This document shows positions 6,121 to 12,238 of a stretch of DNA of 12,238 nucleotides, piece after piece (within the stretch, counting starts at the first letter, position 1; each line of letters opens with the position of its first letter). Source of the DNA: DATKSS01 sp049582065 (GTDB taxonomy: Bacteria; Chloroflexota; Dormibacteria; Dormibacterales; Dormibacteraceae). The DNA lies in assembly GCA_049582065.1 (NCBI GenBank), contig JBAUTF010000321.1, positions 1 to 12,238 on the forward strand, given 5' to 3'. Made by a program: the position numbers and the translations under genes. The notes beneath the pieces were generated by a model. That model ran no database searches, was not told where the DNA came from, and was given only the letters and a program-made list of their open reading frames with translations.

Positions 6121-7200
6121 GTGGTCGCGCGCTCCGAGGTCGTCGGCAGCCTTCTGAGGCCAAAAAACCTGGCCGTTACGAGGCAGAGACACGAGCGAGG
6201 CGAGGTCTCCGACCGCGAGCTCAAGCAGGTCGAGGACCGGGCTGTAGACGATGCCATCAAGCTCCAGGAATCGGCCGGCATCGACGTCATCACCGACGGC
6301 GAGCAGAGGCGGTACGCTTTTTACGGCCACCTGATCGACTCGTTCGACGGGTTCGACAAGGAAGGTGGCTGGGCCATCCCCTTCCGGGACGAGAAGGGAG
6401 AGGAGCTGATCCTGAAACGGCCCGTGGTGGTCGAGCGGCTGCGCTGGCGCCGGAGCATGTGCTCGGAAGAATGGGTGTACATCCGCGCCAAAGCAAAGGG
6501 TCCCGCCAAGGTCACCATGCTCAGCGCCCAGCAGGCGGCGGCTTACTACGACCCGGAGAAGTCCAAGGGCGCGTACGCCACGCGCGATGCATACCTCGCT
6601 GACATCGTCGATCTGTCCCGGCGCGAGGTCGCGGAGCTGATCCGGCTCGGGTGCAGCTACATCCAGATCGACGGCCCTCAGTACGGCGCCCTCCTCGACC
6701 CGAAGATGCGCGAGGGTTATCGCCAGCGCGGCAGCGATCCCGAGGAGATCATCGACCGCTGCATCGAGATGGACAACGCGATCGTCTCGGGCCATCCCGG
6801 GATCACCTTCGCGCTGCACATCTGCCGCGGCAACAACCAGAGCAAGTTCTATGCCGAAGGCGATTACGAGCCGATCGCCCGGATCTTCCAGCGCACGCTG
6901 TTCAACCGCTTCCTGCTCGAGTACGACGACGAGCGATCGGGAGGGTTCGCACCGCTGCGGCACCTGCCCGAGGACCGGGCGGTGGTGCTGGGCCTGGTGA
7001 CGACCAAGAAACCAGCCCTCGAGCCAGAGGACGAGCTTCGCGCCCGCATCAAGGACGCGTCAAAGTACGTTCCCCTCGAGCGGCTCGCCCTCAGCCCGCA
7101 GTGCGGGTTTGCCTCCACCATGGAGGGCAACCGCATCTCGCCCGAGCAGCAGCGCGAGAAGCTGGAGCTCGTGGGCAGGGTCGCCAGGTCGGTCTGGTAG
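6121..7200 (+). CDS. MetE-like (cobalamin-independent methionine synthase C-terminal family, COG0620) zinc methyltransferase
   Basis: This 359-aa protein corresponds to the catalytic half of MetE alone. It shows VVGSLLRP near the start (GSLPRP-type in relatives), ITDGEQRR (57-64), YIQIDGPQ (180-187), the zinc motif LHICRGN (His233, Cys235), LLEYDDERSG (Glu267 is a possible third ligand) and SPQCGFAS (Cys328). The zinc ligands are intact, so an active thiol or selenol methyltransferase is likely. The methyl donor cannot be inferred: short members of this family include core-MetE enzymes and alkyl transferases such as epoxyalkane:CoM transferase. The start is the GTG at 6121, because the conserved region begins a few residues later and upstream in-frame residues are not family-like. 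It is flanked by a DUF3237 remnant and a small membrane protein gene. Confidence 0.85.
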   Translation: MVARSEVVGSLLRPKNLAVTRQRHERGEVSDRELKQVEDRAVDDAIKLQESAGIDVITDGEQRRYAFYGHLIDSFDGFDKEGGWAIPFRDEKGEELILKRPVVVERLRWRRSMCSEEWVYIRAKAKGPAKVTMLSAQQAAAYYDPEKSKGAYATRDAYLADIVDLSRREVAELIRLGCSYIQIDGPQYGALLDPKMREGYRQRGSDPEEIIDRCIEMDNAIVSGHPGITFALHICRGNNQSKFYAEGDYEPIARIFQRTLFNRFLLEYDDERSGGFAPLRHLPEDRAVVLGLVTTKKPALEPEDELRARIKDASKYVPLERLALSPQCGFASTMEGNRISPEQQREKLELVGRVARSVW

Positions 7201-7207
7201 TCGCGAC

Positions 7208-7654
7208 CTGAACCGGCTGGCTCTGGGAATCGGCGCCTTCGCCATCGTCTGCGCCATCGCCGTCGCGATTGCCGGCTTGGCGCTGGGCAATCACAGCTCA
7301 CCGAGCCCCGAGGTGTTACCGCCGGCGCCCGGTCCGCCGGTCAGCGGGCTGTGCACGGAGCAGCTCACATTCCTGGCGGACGGCAGCGTCTCGCCCCTTT
7401 TCTGTTCCAACGGCGACGTCAACCGCATCGCCTGGAGATACTTCGCTGACAAAGACCTGACCGTGATGGGACTGGGCATTTTCGCGGCCGACACCGATGT
7501 CGCGACCGCGATCCGCCAGGACTTGAGCGGTCATGCCACAGGCGCAGTCGAGTGCAGCGCCTATCAGCTAGCATCCGTCTACTACGGCTGGGGTTTCGGC
7601 GTCGACGTGACCACCGGCGTCCTGACCGGCGGCTGCCCGATTCCGCCTCACTGA
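7208..7654 (+). CDS. Small membrane-anchored or secreted protein of unknown function
   Basis: About 148 residues are encoded. A hydrophobic segment close to the start (IGAFAIVCAIAVAIAGLALG) is followed by a Ser/Pro-rich linker and a predicted extracytoplasmic domain with four cysteines (in GLCTEQ, LFCSNG, VECSAY and GGCPIP) that could form two disulfides. The N-terminus is unresolved. The CTG at 7208 is used here as a placeholder. The only in-frame standard starts are a TTG at 7109, which would overlap the MetE-like gene by 92 nt, and a TTG at 7277, inside the hydrophobic segment. The gene begins right after the MetE-like stop and may share its mRNA. It converges with the MFS gene, with 21 nt between stops. 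I do not recognise the family. Confidence 0.65.
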   Translation: MNRLALGIGAFAIVCAIAVAIAGLALGNHSSPSPEVLPPAPGPPVSGLCTEQLTFLADGSVSPLFCSNGDVNRIAWRYFADKDLTVMGLGIFAADTDVATAIRQDLSGHATGAVECSAYQLASVYYGWGFGVDVTTGVLTGGCPIPPH

Positions 7655-7675
7655 GCTCAGGGCTGTCACAGGCGA

Positions 7676-8926
7676 TCACATAGTTGGGACCTCGTGGCCT
7701 GGCAACCGCGCCGCGGCCTGGCCGAAAGCGCGCGCGAACAGAGGAAGCGCAAGGCCGAGCAGGGCAGCACTGGCCACCAGTGCGGCTCGAATCGACACCC
7801 CTGAGGCGACCACACCGAGCATCGGCCCACCGACTATCTGCCCCAGGGCGTCGGCCTGGCCGTCGACCGAAAACAGTGTCGCCCGGTTGGCGGGGTCGAG
7901 CGAGCGGTTGAGCCATGCGCGCTGGACTGGGCCGAACACCTGGCGCATCACGGACGCCGCCCAGATGAAAGCGATCGCCATGCCCAGGTTGGTGGCGATC
8001 GCGAAACCGGCGATCATCACGGCGCGAGCGGCGCTGAAAGCAAAGAGTGATCGGGTGACGACAGCATGGTTCTCCAGGTCCAGGCGGCTCCTGACGACCT
8101 GCATGGCGGCGATTCCGATCAGGGCCGATCCTCCGCTGATCAGCCCGAACCACCAAACCGGCGAGAGTCCGCCGATGCTCGGAAGCCCGATGTCTTTGAT
8201 GAGATGGACCTGGTACAGCCGGTCGACGCCCTCACCCGAGAGGCCCCACAAAACCGTGATGCACAGGATCGTCTGGACCAGCGGCCTGGCGGATATCGTG
8301 CCGATGGACGATCGGAGGCCCGCGACCAGTCGCGCTGCCCCGGCCTCATGTCGAGGAACGGCTTGAAAACCTTTCTCGGTCATCGCGAACCCCAGGTAAA
8401 CCGATAGAGGAAGGAAGAGGACACCACCGACCACGATCGGCAGGTTCAGCCGCACTGTGGCCAGCCCGACCCCGGCGAAGATCCCGAGCAGGCCGGCGAC
8501 CTGGGCGTATTGCGAAGCCCGCAAGAATAGCCGTCCAGCCCGCTCGTCGCCCACCTCATCTGTGATCCATGCGTCGTCAGCGCCATCCGCCATCGTGATG
8601 CCGATGCCCCAGATGACCTGCGCGAGGGCGATCGCGGTGAACCGCGGGACCAGGCCTTCGAAGATGAAGCCGGCGCCGGCGAGCGAGTATCCTGCCGCCA
8701 CCGCCCAACGGCGGCTGAAGGCGTCGGCGAGCAGGCCGGTAGGCACCTGGAATATGAGGCAGGTGAGCTCGAGAGCGGAGCCGACCAGGAGCAGGCGGAG
8801 GGGGTCGAGATGGGCGACCTCGACCTGGTAGACGAGATTCGTCACCGATACGACGGTGTACAAGAAGGACACGCCGACGTTCATGAGCAGGTAGACGGAT
8901 GTCGGGTCGTTGGACCGGATGCGCAC
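7676..8926 (-). CDS. MFS transporter, drug/efflux-type
   Basis: This 416-aa protein is an inner-membrane secondary transporter with about 12 hydrophobic segments across its length. The loop after helix 2 reads GLLADAFSRRWAVAAG (residues about 64-79), the MFS motif-A region in the form G-x-L-A-D-x-(x)-S-R-R. An acidic DGADDAWITDEVGDERAGR stretch follows helix 4. A long central cytoplasmic loop (about 190-215) separates the two halves. The C-terminal third contains RQVFGPVQRAWLNRSLDP and a further helix pair. The start is a GTG at 8926 with GGGAGGAG 9 nt upstream. The substrate cannot be predicted. It is not an obvious duplicate of the second MFS gene at 9202-10362. Confidence 0.9.
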   Translation of the reverse strand: MRIRSNDPTSVYLLMNVGVSFLYTVVSVTNLVYQVEVAHLDPLRLLLVGSALELTCLIFQVPTGLLADAFSRRWAVAAGYSLAGAGFIFEGLVPRFTAIALAQVIWGIGITMADGADDAWITDEVGDERAGRLFLRASQYAQVAGLLGIFAGVGLATVRLNLPIVVGGVLFLPLSVYLGFAMTEKGFQAVPRHEAGAARLVAGLRSSIGTISARPLVQTILCITVLWGLSGEGVDRLYQVHLIKDIGLPSIGGLSPVWWFGLISGGSALIGIAAMQVVRSRLDLENHAVVTRSLFAFSAARAVMIAGFAIATNLGMAIAFIWAASVMRQVFGPVQRAWLNRSLDPANRATLFSVDGQADALGQIVGGPMLGVVASGVSIRAALVASAALLGLALPLFARAFGQAAARLPGHEVPTM

Positions 8927-9018
8927 GTGAAGGATCTCCTCCCGCCGGCGCGATGGCGCGGCGAATCAACGGTCGGAGCGGGAGAAGATCGAGCGCCCGG
9001 TGCGGAGGCTAGAGATCT

Positions 9019-9044
9019 CCCGCGACGTCAGGGACGTTCGCGGG
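9019..9044. other. Strong inverted repeat between the two MFS genes
   Basis: Arms 9019-9029 (CCCGCGACGTC) and 9033-9044 (GACGTTCGCGGG) pair over 11 bp with one bulged T and a 3-nt loop. No T-run follows on either strand, so it is not a standard intrinsic terminator. It lies about 95 nt upstream of the MFS start at 8926 and could be an operator, an mRNA leader hairpin, or part of the debris beside the VOC remnant. Confidence 0.35.
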
Positions 9045-9110
9045 TGCTCTCATAGGCGGGAATCCTAATCCCTTTATTCCTGTTGTGGAAGCCTGAACGC
9101 AGTAGGAGCG

Positions 9111-9185
9111 CTACCCCTTTCCGACGCTGACCATCCAGGTGATCCCAAACCTCTCGGCCAGCACACCGAGCAGTCTGCCCCAAGC
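9111..9185 (-). pseudogene. VOC/PhnB-like (glyoxalase-fold) protein, C-terminal remnant
   Basis: The minus-strand frame ending at the TAG at 9111-9113 reads WGRLLGVLAERFGITWMVSV followed by GKG. It matches the end of PhnB-type VOC proteins (Trp-Gly-x-x-x-Gly, then a Phe-Gly-Val/Ile-x-Trp-Met-Val block at the C-terminus). Only about 24 residues are family-like; upstream the frame turns non-conserved and hits a stop at 9225-9227 inside the second MFS gene. The rest of the gene (about 110-120 codons) is missing, so a deletion or rearrangement joined this tail to the MFS gene end. Confidence 0.5.
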
Positions 9186-9201
9186 TGGCGGATGGCGGGT
9201 T

Positions 9202-10362
9202 TCAGCGGACCGGTTGGCGAGAGCTCACAAGCCTGGCTCCGGAGAACGCCAGGAAGGTGCCCAGGGCCACCGCCGACAGGACGACCGGCGCCCCGCCCAG
9301 CCCGACCCGGGCGATTGCGAAACCGATGACGGCGGGAATCACGGCGCCACCCAACATCGCTCCTGGGAAGAGCCACGAGGTGGCGCGTGAGTCGCCCGGC
9401 AGGAGCCTCGCCAGCCAGACGATGCCGGTCGGGAAGATCGGCGCGATGACCAGGCCCGTCACGACATAAGCGACTGGGGCGGCGACTGCCGAGATCGCCG
9501 CCAGGAGGGCCAGCGTCCCCAGGGCCGAGGCCGTCGTCACGATCGCCCACTCGGGGACTCGCGAGGGCACCAGGCCGATAAGCAGGCGGCCGACCGCCAT
9601 CGCAAGCCAGAACCCGGACGTCAACGCGGCCGCAGACGCGGCTCCCAGGCCGAGCGACCGGAGGTGCGAGGTCGACCAGCCGCCGACGCCGGCTTCCGTC
9701 CCGACGTAGAGGGCGAACGCGATGACGAAGATCGCGACGAGGGCCGTAGGCCGGCGCGCCGACGATTGGGGCGCAACCGGCAGGCGCCCTGGGATTCGAA
9801 GTCCCTCCCACATGAGGCCGAGCGCAAGGACTGAGCCCCCGGCATAGAGCAAGACGAAGTGGTGCTCCCCGAAGAGCGCGACGAGGATCGGGCCCAGAAC
9901 AGCGCCGATCCCGAATGCGCCGTTGAGCATGTTCAGCACGGCTGTCCTCCGGGCTCCCTCGCTGTGGGCGACGATCTGGTTCAGCCCGATGTCGAGGGCA
10001 CCGAAACCGATTCCGAGGACGAAGACGGCGGCCAGCATCACAGGCCAAGCCGGCGCCAGCGCCACCAGCGCGCACCCGGCCGCCACAAATCCAAGCGCGG
10101 CCACCACCACGCGACGATTGGGCAGCCGCTCCATGGCGCGCATTGAGCCGATGACGCCCGCCAGGGCGCCCGCGAAGTGCGCGCTCAGCACGCCGCCGGC
10201 GATCGGAAGGCTCACCTCGAACCGGTGCGCGAGGATCTGGAGGAGCGGACCGTAGGCCGACACGACCATGCCGATCAACAGGAAGGTGGCCCCGATCGAG
10301 GCCATGGATCGCGTGGACAGCAGCACGCGGTCCTCGACTCTGGGGCCGGCCCCTGAACTCAT
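9202..10362 (-). CDS. MFS transporter, FucP/sugar-permease-like arrangement
   Basis: This 386-aa integral membrane protein has about 12 hydrophobic segments. Features include GIGFGALDIGLNQIVAH (helix 4 region, with an Asp and Asn inside the membrane), LNMLNGAFGIGAVLGPILVA (helix 5), a central cytoplasmic loop rich in Pro/Arg/Ser, and GLVIAPIFPTGIVWL in the C-terminal half. The D-x-G-x-N and N-x-x-x-G-x-G-x-x-x-G-P pattern is common in the sugar-type (FucP-like) MFS branch. This points to a solute rather than a drug, with low certainty. The start is the ATG at 10362, with AGGAGG 4 nt upstream; this ribosome-binding site lies next to the Nudix stop. It is 8 nt downstream of the Nudix gene and so co-transcribed with it. 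An ATG-like codon at 10416 would start inside the Nudix gene and is not needed. Confidence 0.9.
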   Translation of the reverse strand: MSSGAGPRVEDRVLLSTRSMASIGATFLLIGMVVSAYGPLLQILAHRFEVSLPIAGGVLSAHFAGALAGVIGSMRAMERLPNRRVVVAALGFVAAGCALVALAPAWPVMLAAVFVLGIGFGALDIGLNQIVAHSEGARRTAVLNMLNGAFGIGAVLGPILVALFGEHHFVLLYAGGSVLALGLMWEGLRIPGRLPVAPQSSARRPTALVAIFVIAFALYVGTEAGVGGWSTSHLRSLGLGAASAAALTSGFWLAMAVGRLLIGLVPSRVPEWAIVTTASALGTLALLAAISAVAAPVAYVVTGLVIAPIFPTGIVWLARLLPGDSRATSWLFPGAMLGGAVIPAVIGFAIARVGLGGAPVVLSAVALGTFLAFSGARLVSSRQPVR

Positions 10363-10370
10363 TGAGCCTC

Positions 10371-10970
10371 CTACCTGTGCGTGAAAGGCGGCTGATAGAA
10401 ATCGGCGACGCGGCACGAACGGCCGTCGAGCGCGACCTCGCTGAACTGGTAGAGGATGGCGCCCGTCGGCGCGAACACCTCAACCCGGCGCAGCCTCAAT
10501 GAGAAGGAGCGAGACGCGCCGGGACGTGCTGCAGCAACGGCCTCGCGCAGCTCAGGCGCGCCGATCACGTAGAGCTCCCCCACCTCGGAAGCGGAAGGTC
10601 GCAGGATCGCGGCATCTGCCCCGCTCCAAACCACCACCGGCGTGATCGTGAATCCGGACCGCGTGTCGAAGTCGTCGAGCATTCCAAGGACGTCGGCATC
10701 GCCGGCCGCGAGGCCGAGCTCTTCGTGGAGCTCACGGATGGCGCACTCTCGTGCATCTTCGCCCGGGTGCACCTTGCCGCCGGGAAGCGCCATCTGGCCG
10801 GCGTGCCTGCTCATACCGAGCGTCCGCTGGAAGATCGGAACGCTTGGCCTGCCATCTTCCTGGAGGAGCACGACGGCCACCGACGCCGGGATGAGCGGCT
10901 CGGGAGATGCGCGGCGATCGAATCGGCGAAGGTTCTGCGATATCGCGGCCCGGAGGTCGGACGCGCTCAC
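10371..10970 (-). CDS. Nudix hydrolase, CoA-pyrophosphatase (NudL/YeaB) type
   Basis: This 199-aa protein probably splits CoA or acyl-CoA into phosphopantetheine and 3',5'-ADP, or hydrolyses a related nucleotide diphosphate. The Nudix box is complete at residues 65-87: G65-x5-E71-x7-R79-E80-L81-x-E83-E84-L85-G86-L87. The block before it, FQRTLGMSRHAGQMALPGGK (47-66), matches the extra UPF0035 motif that marks CoA pyrophosphatases. The start is the GTG at 10970; the frame stays open far upstream (to 11834) but has no family similarity there and would overlap the divergent gene. The ribosome-binding site (GGAG) sits only 2 nt before the GTG. It forms a two-gene unit with the MFS gene. Confidence 0.88.
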   Translation of the reverse strand: MSASDLRAAISQNLRRFDRRASPEPLIPASVAVVLLQEDGRPSVPIFQRTLGMSRHAGQMALPGGKVHPGEDARECAIRELHEELGLAAGDADVLGMLDDFDTRSGFTITPVVVWSGADAAILRPSASEVGELYVIGAPELREAVAAARPGASRSFSLRLRRVEVFAPTGAILYQFSEVALDGRSCRVADFYQPPFTHR

Positions 10971-10983
10971 ATCTCCGGGTCCA

Positions 10984-10996
10984 TGGGGCGATGCTA
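10984..10996 (-). promoter_or_regulatory. Candidate promoter and tiny upstream ORF before the Nudix gene
   Basis: On the minus strand TAGCAT (10996-10991) fits the TANNNT -10 pattern, with TTGGGA (11017-11012) as a weak -35 at 15-nt spacing. Six nt after the -10 is an ATG at 10984 that opens a five-codon frame (MDPEM), whose stop overlaps the Nudix GTG. The mRNA could therefore be leaderless for the mini-ORF, with re-initiation at the Nudix start. Confidence 0.3.
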
Positions 10997-11122
10997 GGGC
11001 CTCGACGCAAGTCCCAACTGGCACGCCGGTCTTCTCGGCCCCCGTTCTGTCGCGCCCGGCCCGTTCATGGAGCGGGTCGAGGGGCCGCCCTGCGGTCCTT
11101 AGATCAGGCGGTGGCCGCGTGC

Positions 11123-11128
11123 CAAACT
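11123..11128 (+). promoter_or_regulatory. Possible -10 (CAAACT) for a leaderless PaiB-like mRNA
   Basis: CAAACT ends 7 nt before the GTG at 11136, and no Shine-Dalgarno sequence occupies the gap. The match to the -10 consensus is modest and no -35 is clear, so this is a weak call. The 165-nt divergent region holds nothing else recognisable. Confidence 0.2.
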
Positions 11129-11135
11129 GATCGAC

Positions 11136-11744
11136 GTGTTTGCAAGCTCCAACTACCCTCCTGACGAAGCGGCGGCCGAGCGTTTTGTATCCGAGATGAG
11201 GCACGGGACGCTGATCGCGTGCACTGCCGGCGGTTACCCGCAGGTGAGCATCCTTCCGTTTGTGAAGACCGGCGAGATCATCGAGCTCCACTGCGTCCAG
11301 GGCGACCCGACTTTCGATGCGGTTCGGGCTCACCCGCGCGTGACCTTCTTCGTGTCGGACTTTCTCGCCTGGTCGCCTCACAGCTGGGTCGACGACCGGG
11401 ACGCGGGGCGCGCCACCCTCCACTTCCGCGCGGTCGCCTTTGAGTGCGACGTCGAGCGCGTGTCGACTGATCCTGACGATGTCGCGGGCGCGCTCAGCCG
11501 CCTCCTCGCCGCGTATGAACCCGGCGCCGCGTACGAGCCCGTCAAGATGGGCGACTTCTACGGCCCGCGCCTCCGGCGCCTCGCGACCATGCGACTGCGC
11601 GTGGTCAGGCGGCAGATCAAGTTCAAGACGGGACCGGCCGGCACCAGGGAGACGAAGCTGAAAGTTGCGGACCGGCTCCGCGAGCGAGCCGAGGGCGGCG
11701 ACCTTCGAGCCGCCGACGTCATCGAGGCGTCGCTTCTCGGTTAG
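11136..11744 (+). CDS. FMN-binding split-barrel protein, PaiB-like
   Basis: This 202-aa cytoplasmic protein belongs to the pyridoxamine-phosphate-oxidase-like split-barrel fold. PaiB-like features are the opening NYPPDEAAAERFVSEMRHGT, a strand LIACTAGGYPQVSILPF, FVSDFLAWSPHSWVDD (aligning with the PaiB 'SPSWY' region), and the C-terminal IKFKTGPAGTRETKLKVADR, where relatives have a Lys-Phe-Lys-x-Ser/Gly motif. Known PaiB proteins act as repressors of sporulation and protease genes or bind FMN. The similarity here is distant, so an FMN or heme oxidoreductase is possible. The start is a GTG at 11136, with no ribosome-binding site. The gene is divergent from the Nudix gene. Confidence 0.75.
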   Translation: MFASSNYPPDEAAAERFVSEMRHGTLIACTAGGYPQVSILPFVKTGEIIELHCVQGDPTFDAVRAHPRVTFFVSDFLAWSPHSWVDDRDAGRATLHFRAVAFECDVERVSTDPDDVAGALSRLLAAYEPGAAYEPVKMGDFYGPRLRRLATMRLRVVRRQIKFKTGPAGTRETKLKVADRLRERAEGGDLRAADVIEASLLG

Positions 11745-11772
11745 AGGTCCCTCGCCGCCGGCGGCGGATCGT

Positions 11773-11893
11773 TCAGGCGCCGAAAAAGCCGGTCCGAAGC
11801 TCGGACAGCAGCGACTCCAGCTCAGTGGGATCAAAGCCGGAAAAAAGCGGGGGTGGTGCCCAGGAGCGCGAGCGCGTCGCCAGGGCTGCTCAC
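11773..11893 (-). pseudogene. Possible frameshifted short gene or gene remnant
   Basis: From a GTG at 11893, preceded by GAG, the minus strand reads MSSPGDALALLGTTPAFFRL and stops at 11831-11833. A second frame continues without a break as FDPTELESLLSELRTGFFGA and stops at 11773-11775. The two read as one peptide of about 40 residues if one base is lost or gained in the C5-G-C-T6 tract at about 11840-11855. Family unknown; it may be coincidence in GC-rich DNA. Confidence 0.25.
11792..11806 (-). terminator. Weak terminator-like hairpin (minus strand)
   Basis: GTCCGA-AGC-TCGGAC is a perfect 6-bp stem with a 3-nt loop. On the minus strand TTTTT follows 4 nt later. It could end minus-strand transcription from the gene at the right edge, about 290 nt upstream. 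The gap before the T-run and the overlap with a possible coding remnant make this weak. Confidence 0.3.
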
Positions 11894-11907
11894 CTCAGAC
11901 GGAGCCA

Positions 11908-11968
11908 CTCCTCCCCACCAGTGGGGAGGTGGCGCGCAGCGCCTGTGGGGAGGTGAAACTCACTCGAG
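11908..11968. repeat. REP-like palindromic element (three hairpins with a repeated GTGGGGAGGTG)
   Basis: CCTCCCCA (11910-11917) pairs with TGGGGAGG (11922-11929) over a 4-nt loop. A second perfect hairpin, GGCGC-GCA-GCGCC, follows at 11931-11943. GTGGGGAGGTG occurs twice, at 11921-11931 and 11945-11955, 24 bp apart. A further short stem, AACTC/GAGTT, lies near 11956-11970. This layout resembles dispersed intergenic palindromic repeats of GC-rich bacteria. Only one copy lies in this window, so genomic dispersal is inferred. Confidence 0.5.
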
Positions 11969-12098
11969 TTGCGACCAAGAAGGCGCGCGCCCCCTTCACA
12001 TGGCAAGCAATGCCCGCAAACCAAGAGTCGGTCAACCCCGGGCGGCCGATCGCGCAGGGCGCGAACGACCGCTCGGAAGCTGATTTCGACGCAGCGGA

Positions 12099-12238
12099 CT
12101 AGCGGTGCGCCACGACCTTCGAGTCGTGGTGGATGACCTCGCCGTCGTGCCACTCGGGCTCGCCTGCAAGGAGCTCCTGGATCTGGTGAAAGCGCTTGCC
12201 CTGCTCCGCCGAGTCGGCGAACTTCTTGTACGCTGCCT
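12099..12238 (-). CDS. C-terminal fragment of an unrecognised protein, cut by window edge
   Basis: The minus-strand frame ends at the TAG at 12099-12101 and is open to the window edge, giving 45 codons. It reads AAYKKFADSAEQGKRFHQIQ and later ends with DGEVIHHDSKVVAHR. Balanced composition (Lys, Phe, Tyr, His, Gln, Ile), unlike the Arg/Ala/Pro-rich shadow frames around it, and strong GC bias at third positions support real coding. It looks soluble, with a helical then beta-rich end. I do not recognise the family. Confidence 0.7.
   Translation of the reverse strand, partial: AAYKKFADSAEQGKRFHQIQELLAGEPEWHDGEVIHHDSKVVAHR

Larger units (their letters stand above)
11745..12098. other. 354-nt stretch with no intact gene
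   Basis: No reading frame here has a family-like sequence. It contains a 14-bp palindrome (11753-11766), a hairpin with 6-bp arms (11792-11806), two short minus-strand frames that look like a frameshifted peptide (11773-11893), the REP-like element (11908-11968), and about 130 nt (11969-12098) in which nothing was recognised. Confidence 0.6.

Noticed and set aside
6112..6963. 283-codon minus-strand frame opposite the MetE-like gene
   Set aside because: It mirrors a clearly conserved plus-strand enzyme; no domain or ribosome-binding site supports it.
7676..10362. The two MFS genes as a tandem duplication
   Set aside because: Their motif patterns differ (drug-type versus sugar-type) and no long shared sequence stretch is visible.
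11753..11766. 14-bp GC palindrome after the PaiB-like gene as its terminator
   Set aside because: It has no loop and no T-run, so it cannot act as an ordinary intrinsic terminator.
10971..11834. Long upstream extension of the Nudix reading frame (487 aa in total)
   Set aside because: The extension has no family similarity and runs antisense through the PaiB-like gene; the open frame reflects high GC content.
11665..12102. 145-codon plus-strand frame across the PaiB-like gene end and the repeat
   Set aside because: Composition is Arg/Ala/Pro/Ser-rich, it crosses the palindromic element and has no recognisable domain.
1..12238. CRISPR array, insertion sequence, prophage or toxin-antitoxin genes
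   Set aside because: No regularly spaced repeats, transposase, integrase or short paired toxin-like genes were found on either strand.

Overview
This is a GC-rich bacterial window with densely packed genes, short overlaps (three ATGA stop/start overlaps within one operon), several GTG starts, and some starts preceded only by a -10-like hexamer, as in leaderless mRNAs. Together with the gene content (soil-type group 3b [NiFe]-hydrogenase, two-domain PRC-barrel protein, DUF3237 and VOC remnants, short MetE-like enzyme), this suggests a Terrabacteria-type soil organism: Chloroflexota, 'Candidatus Dormibacterota' or Actinomycetota. That placement is an inference; there is no rRNA or tRNA gene to settle it.

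Region 1 (1-5815, all minus strand) is a hydrogenase operon. In transcription order it encodes a tandem PRC-barrel protein; HydB (two 4Fe-4S clusters); a cyclic-nucleotide-binding-fold protein without a DNA-binding domain; HydG (FAD/NAD(P)H and 2Fe-2S); HydD (small subunit); HydA (NiFe large subunit); an M52-family maturation protease; and the first 26 codons of HypC, cut by the window edge. The four Hyd subunits form a soluble NAD(P)-linked heterotetramer. The protease and HypC mature the large subunit. The CNBD protein is the embedded accessory of unknown role. A candidate promoter lies just upstream of the PRC gene, and a 13-bp palindrome lies in the PRC-hydB gap.

Region 2 (5816-7654) holds a decayed DUF3237 gene tail (minus), a plus-strand MetE-like zinc methyltransferase of 359 aa, and a small membrane-anchored protein with no clear start codon.

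Region 3 (7676-10970, minus strand) holds two unrelated MFS transporters, a Nudix hydrolase of the CoA-pyrophosphatase type placed 8 nt upstream of the second transporter, and a VOC/PhnB-like gene tail between the transporters.

Region 4 (11136-12238) holds a PaiB-like FMN split-barrel protein (plus, divergent from the Nudix gene), a non-coding stretch with a REP-like palindromic element, and the C-terminal 45 codons of an unrecognised minus-strand gene running off the right edge.

No CRISPR array, insertion sequence, prophage gene or defence island was seen. The strongest leads are the CNBD and PRC proteins in the hydrogenase operon and the gene remnants that mark past rearrangement on both sides of the metabolic genes.
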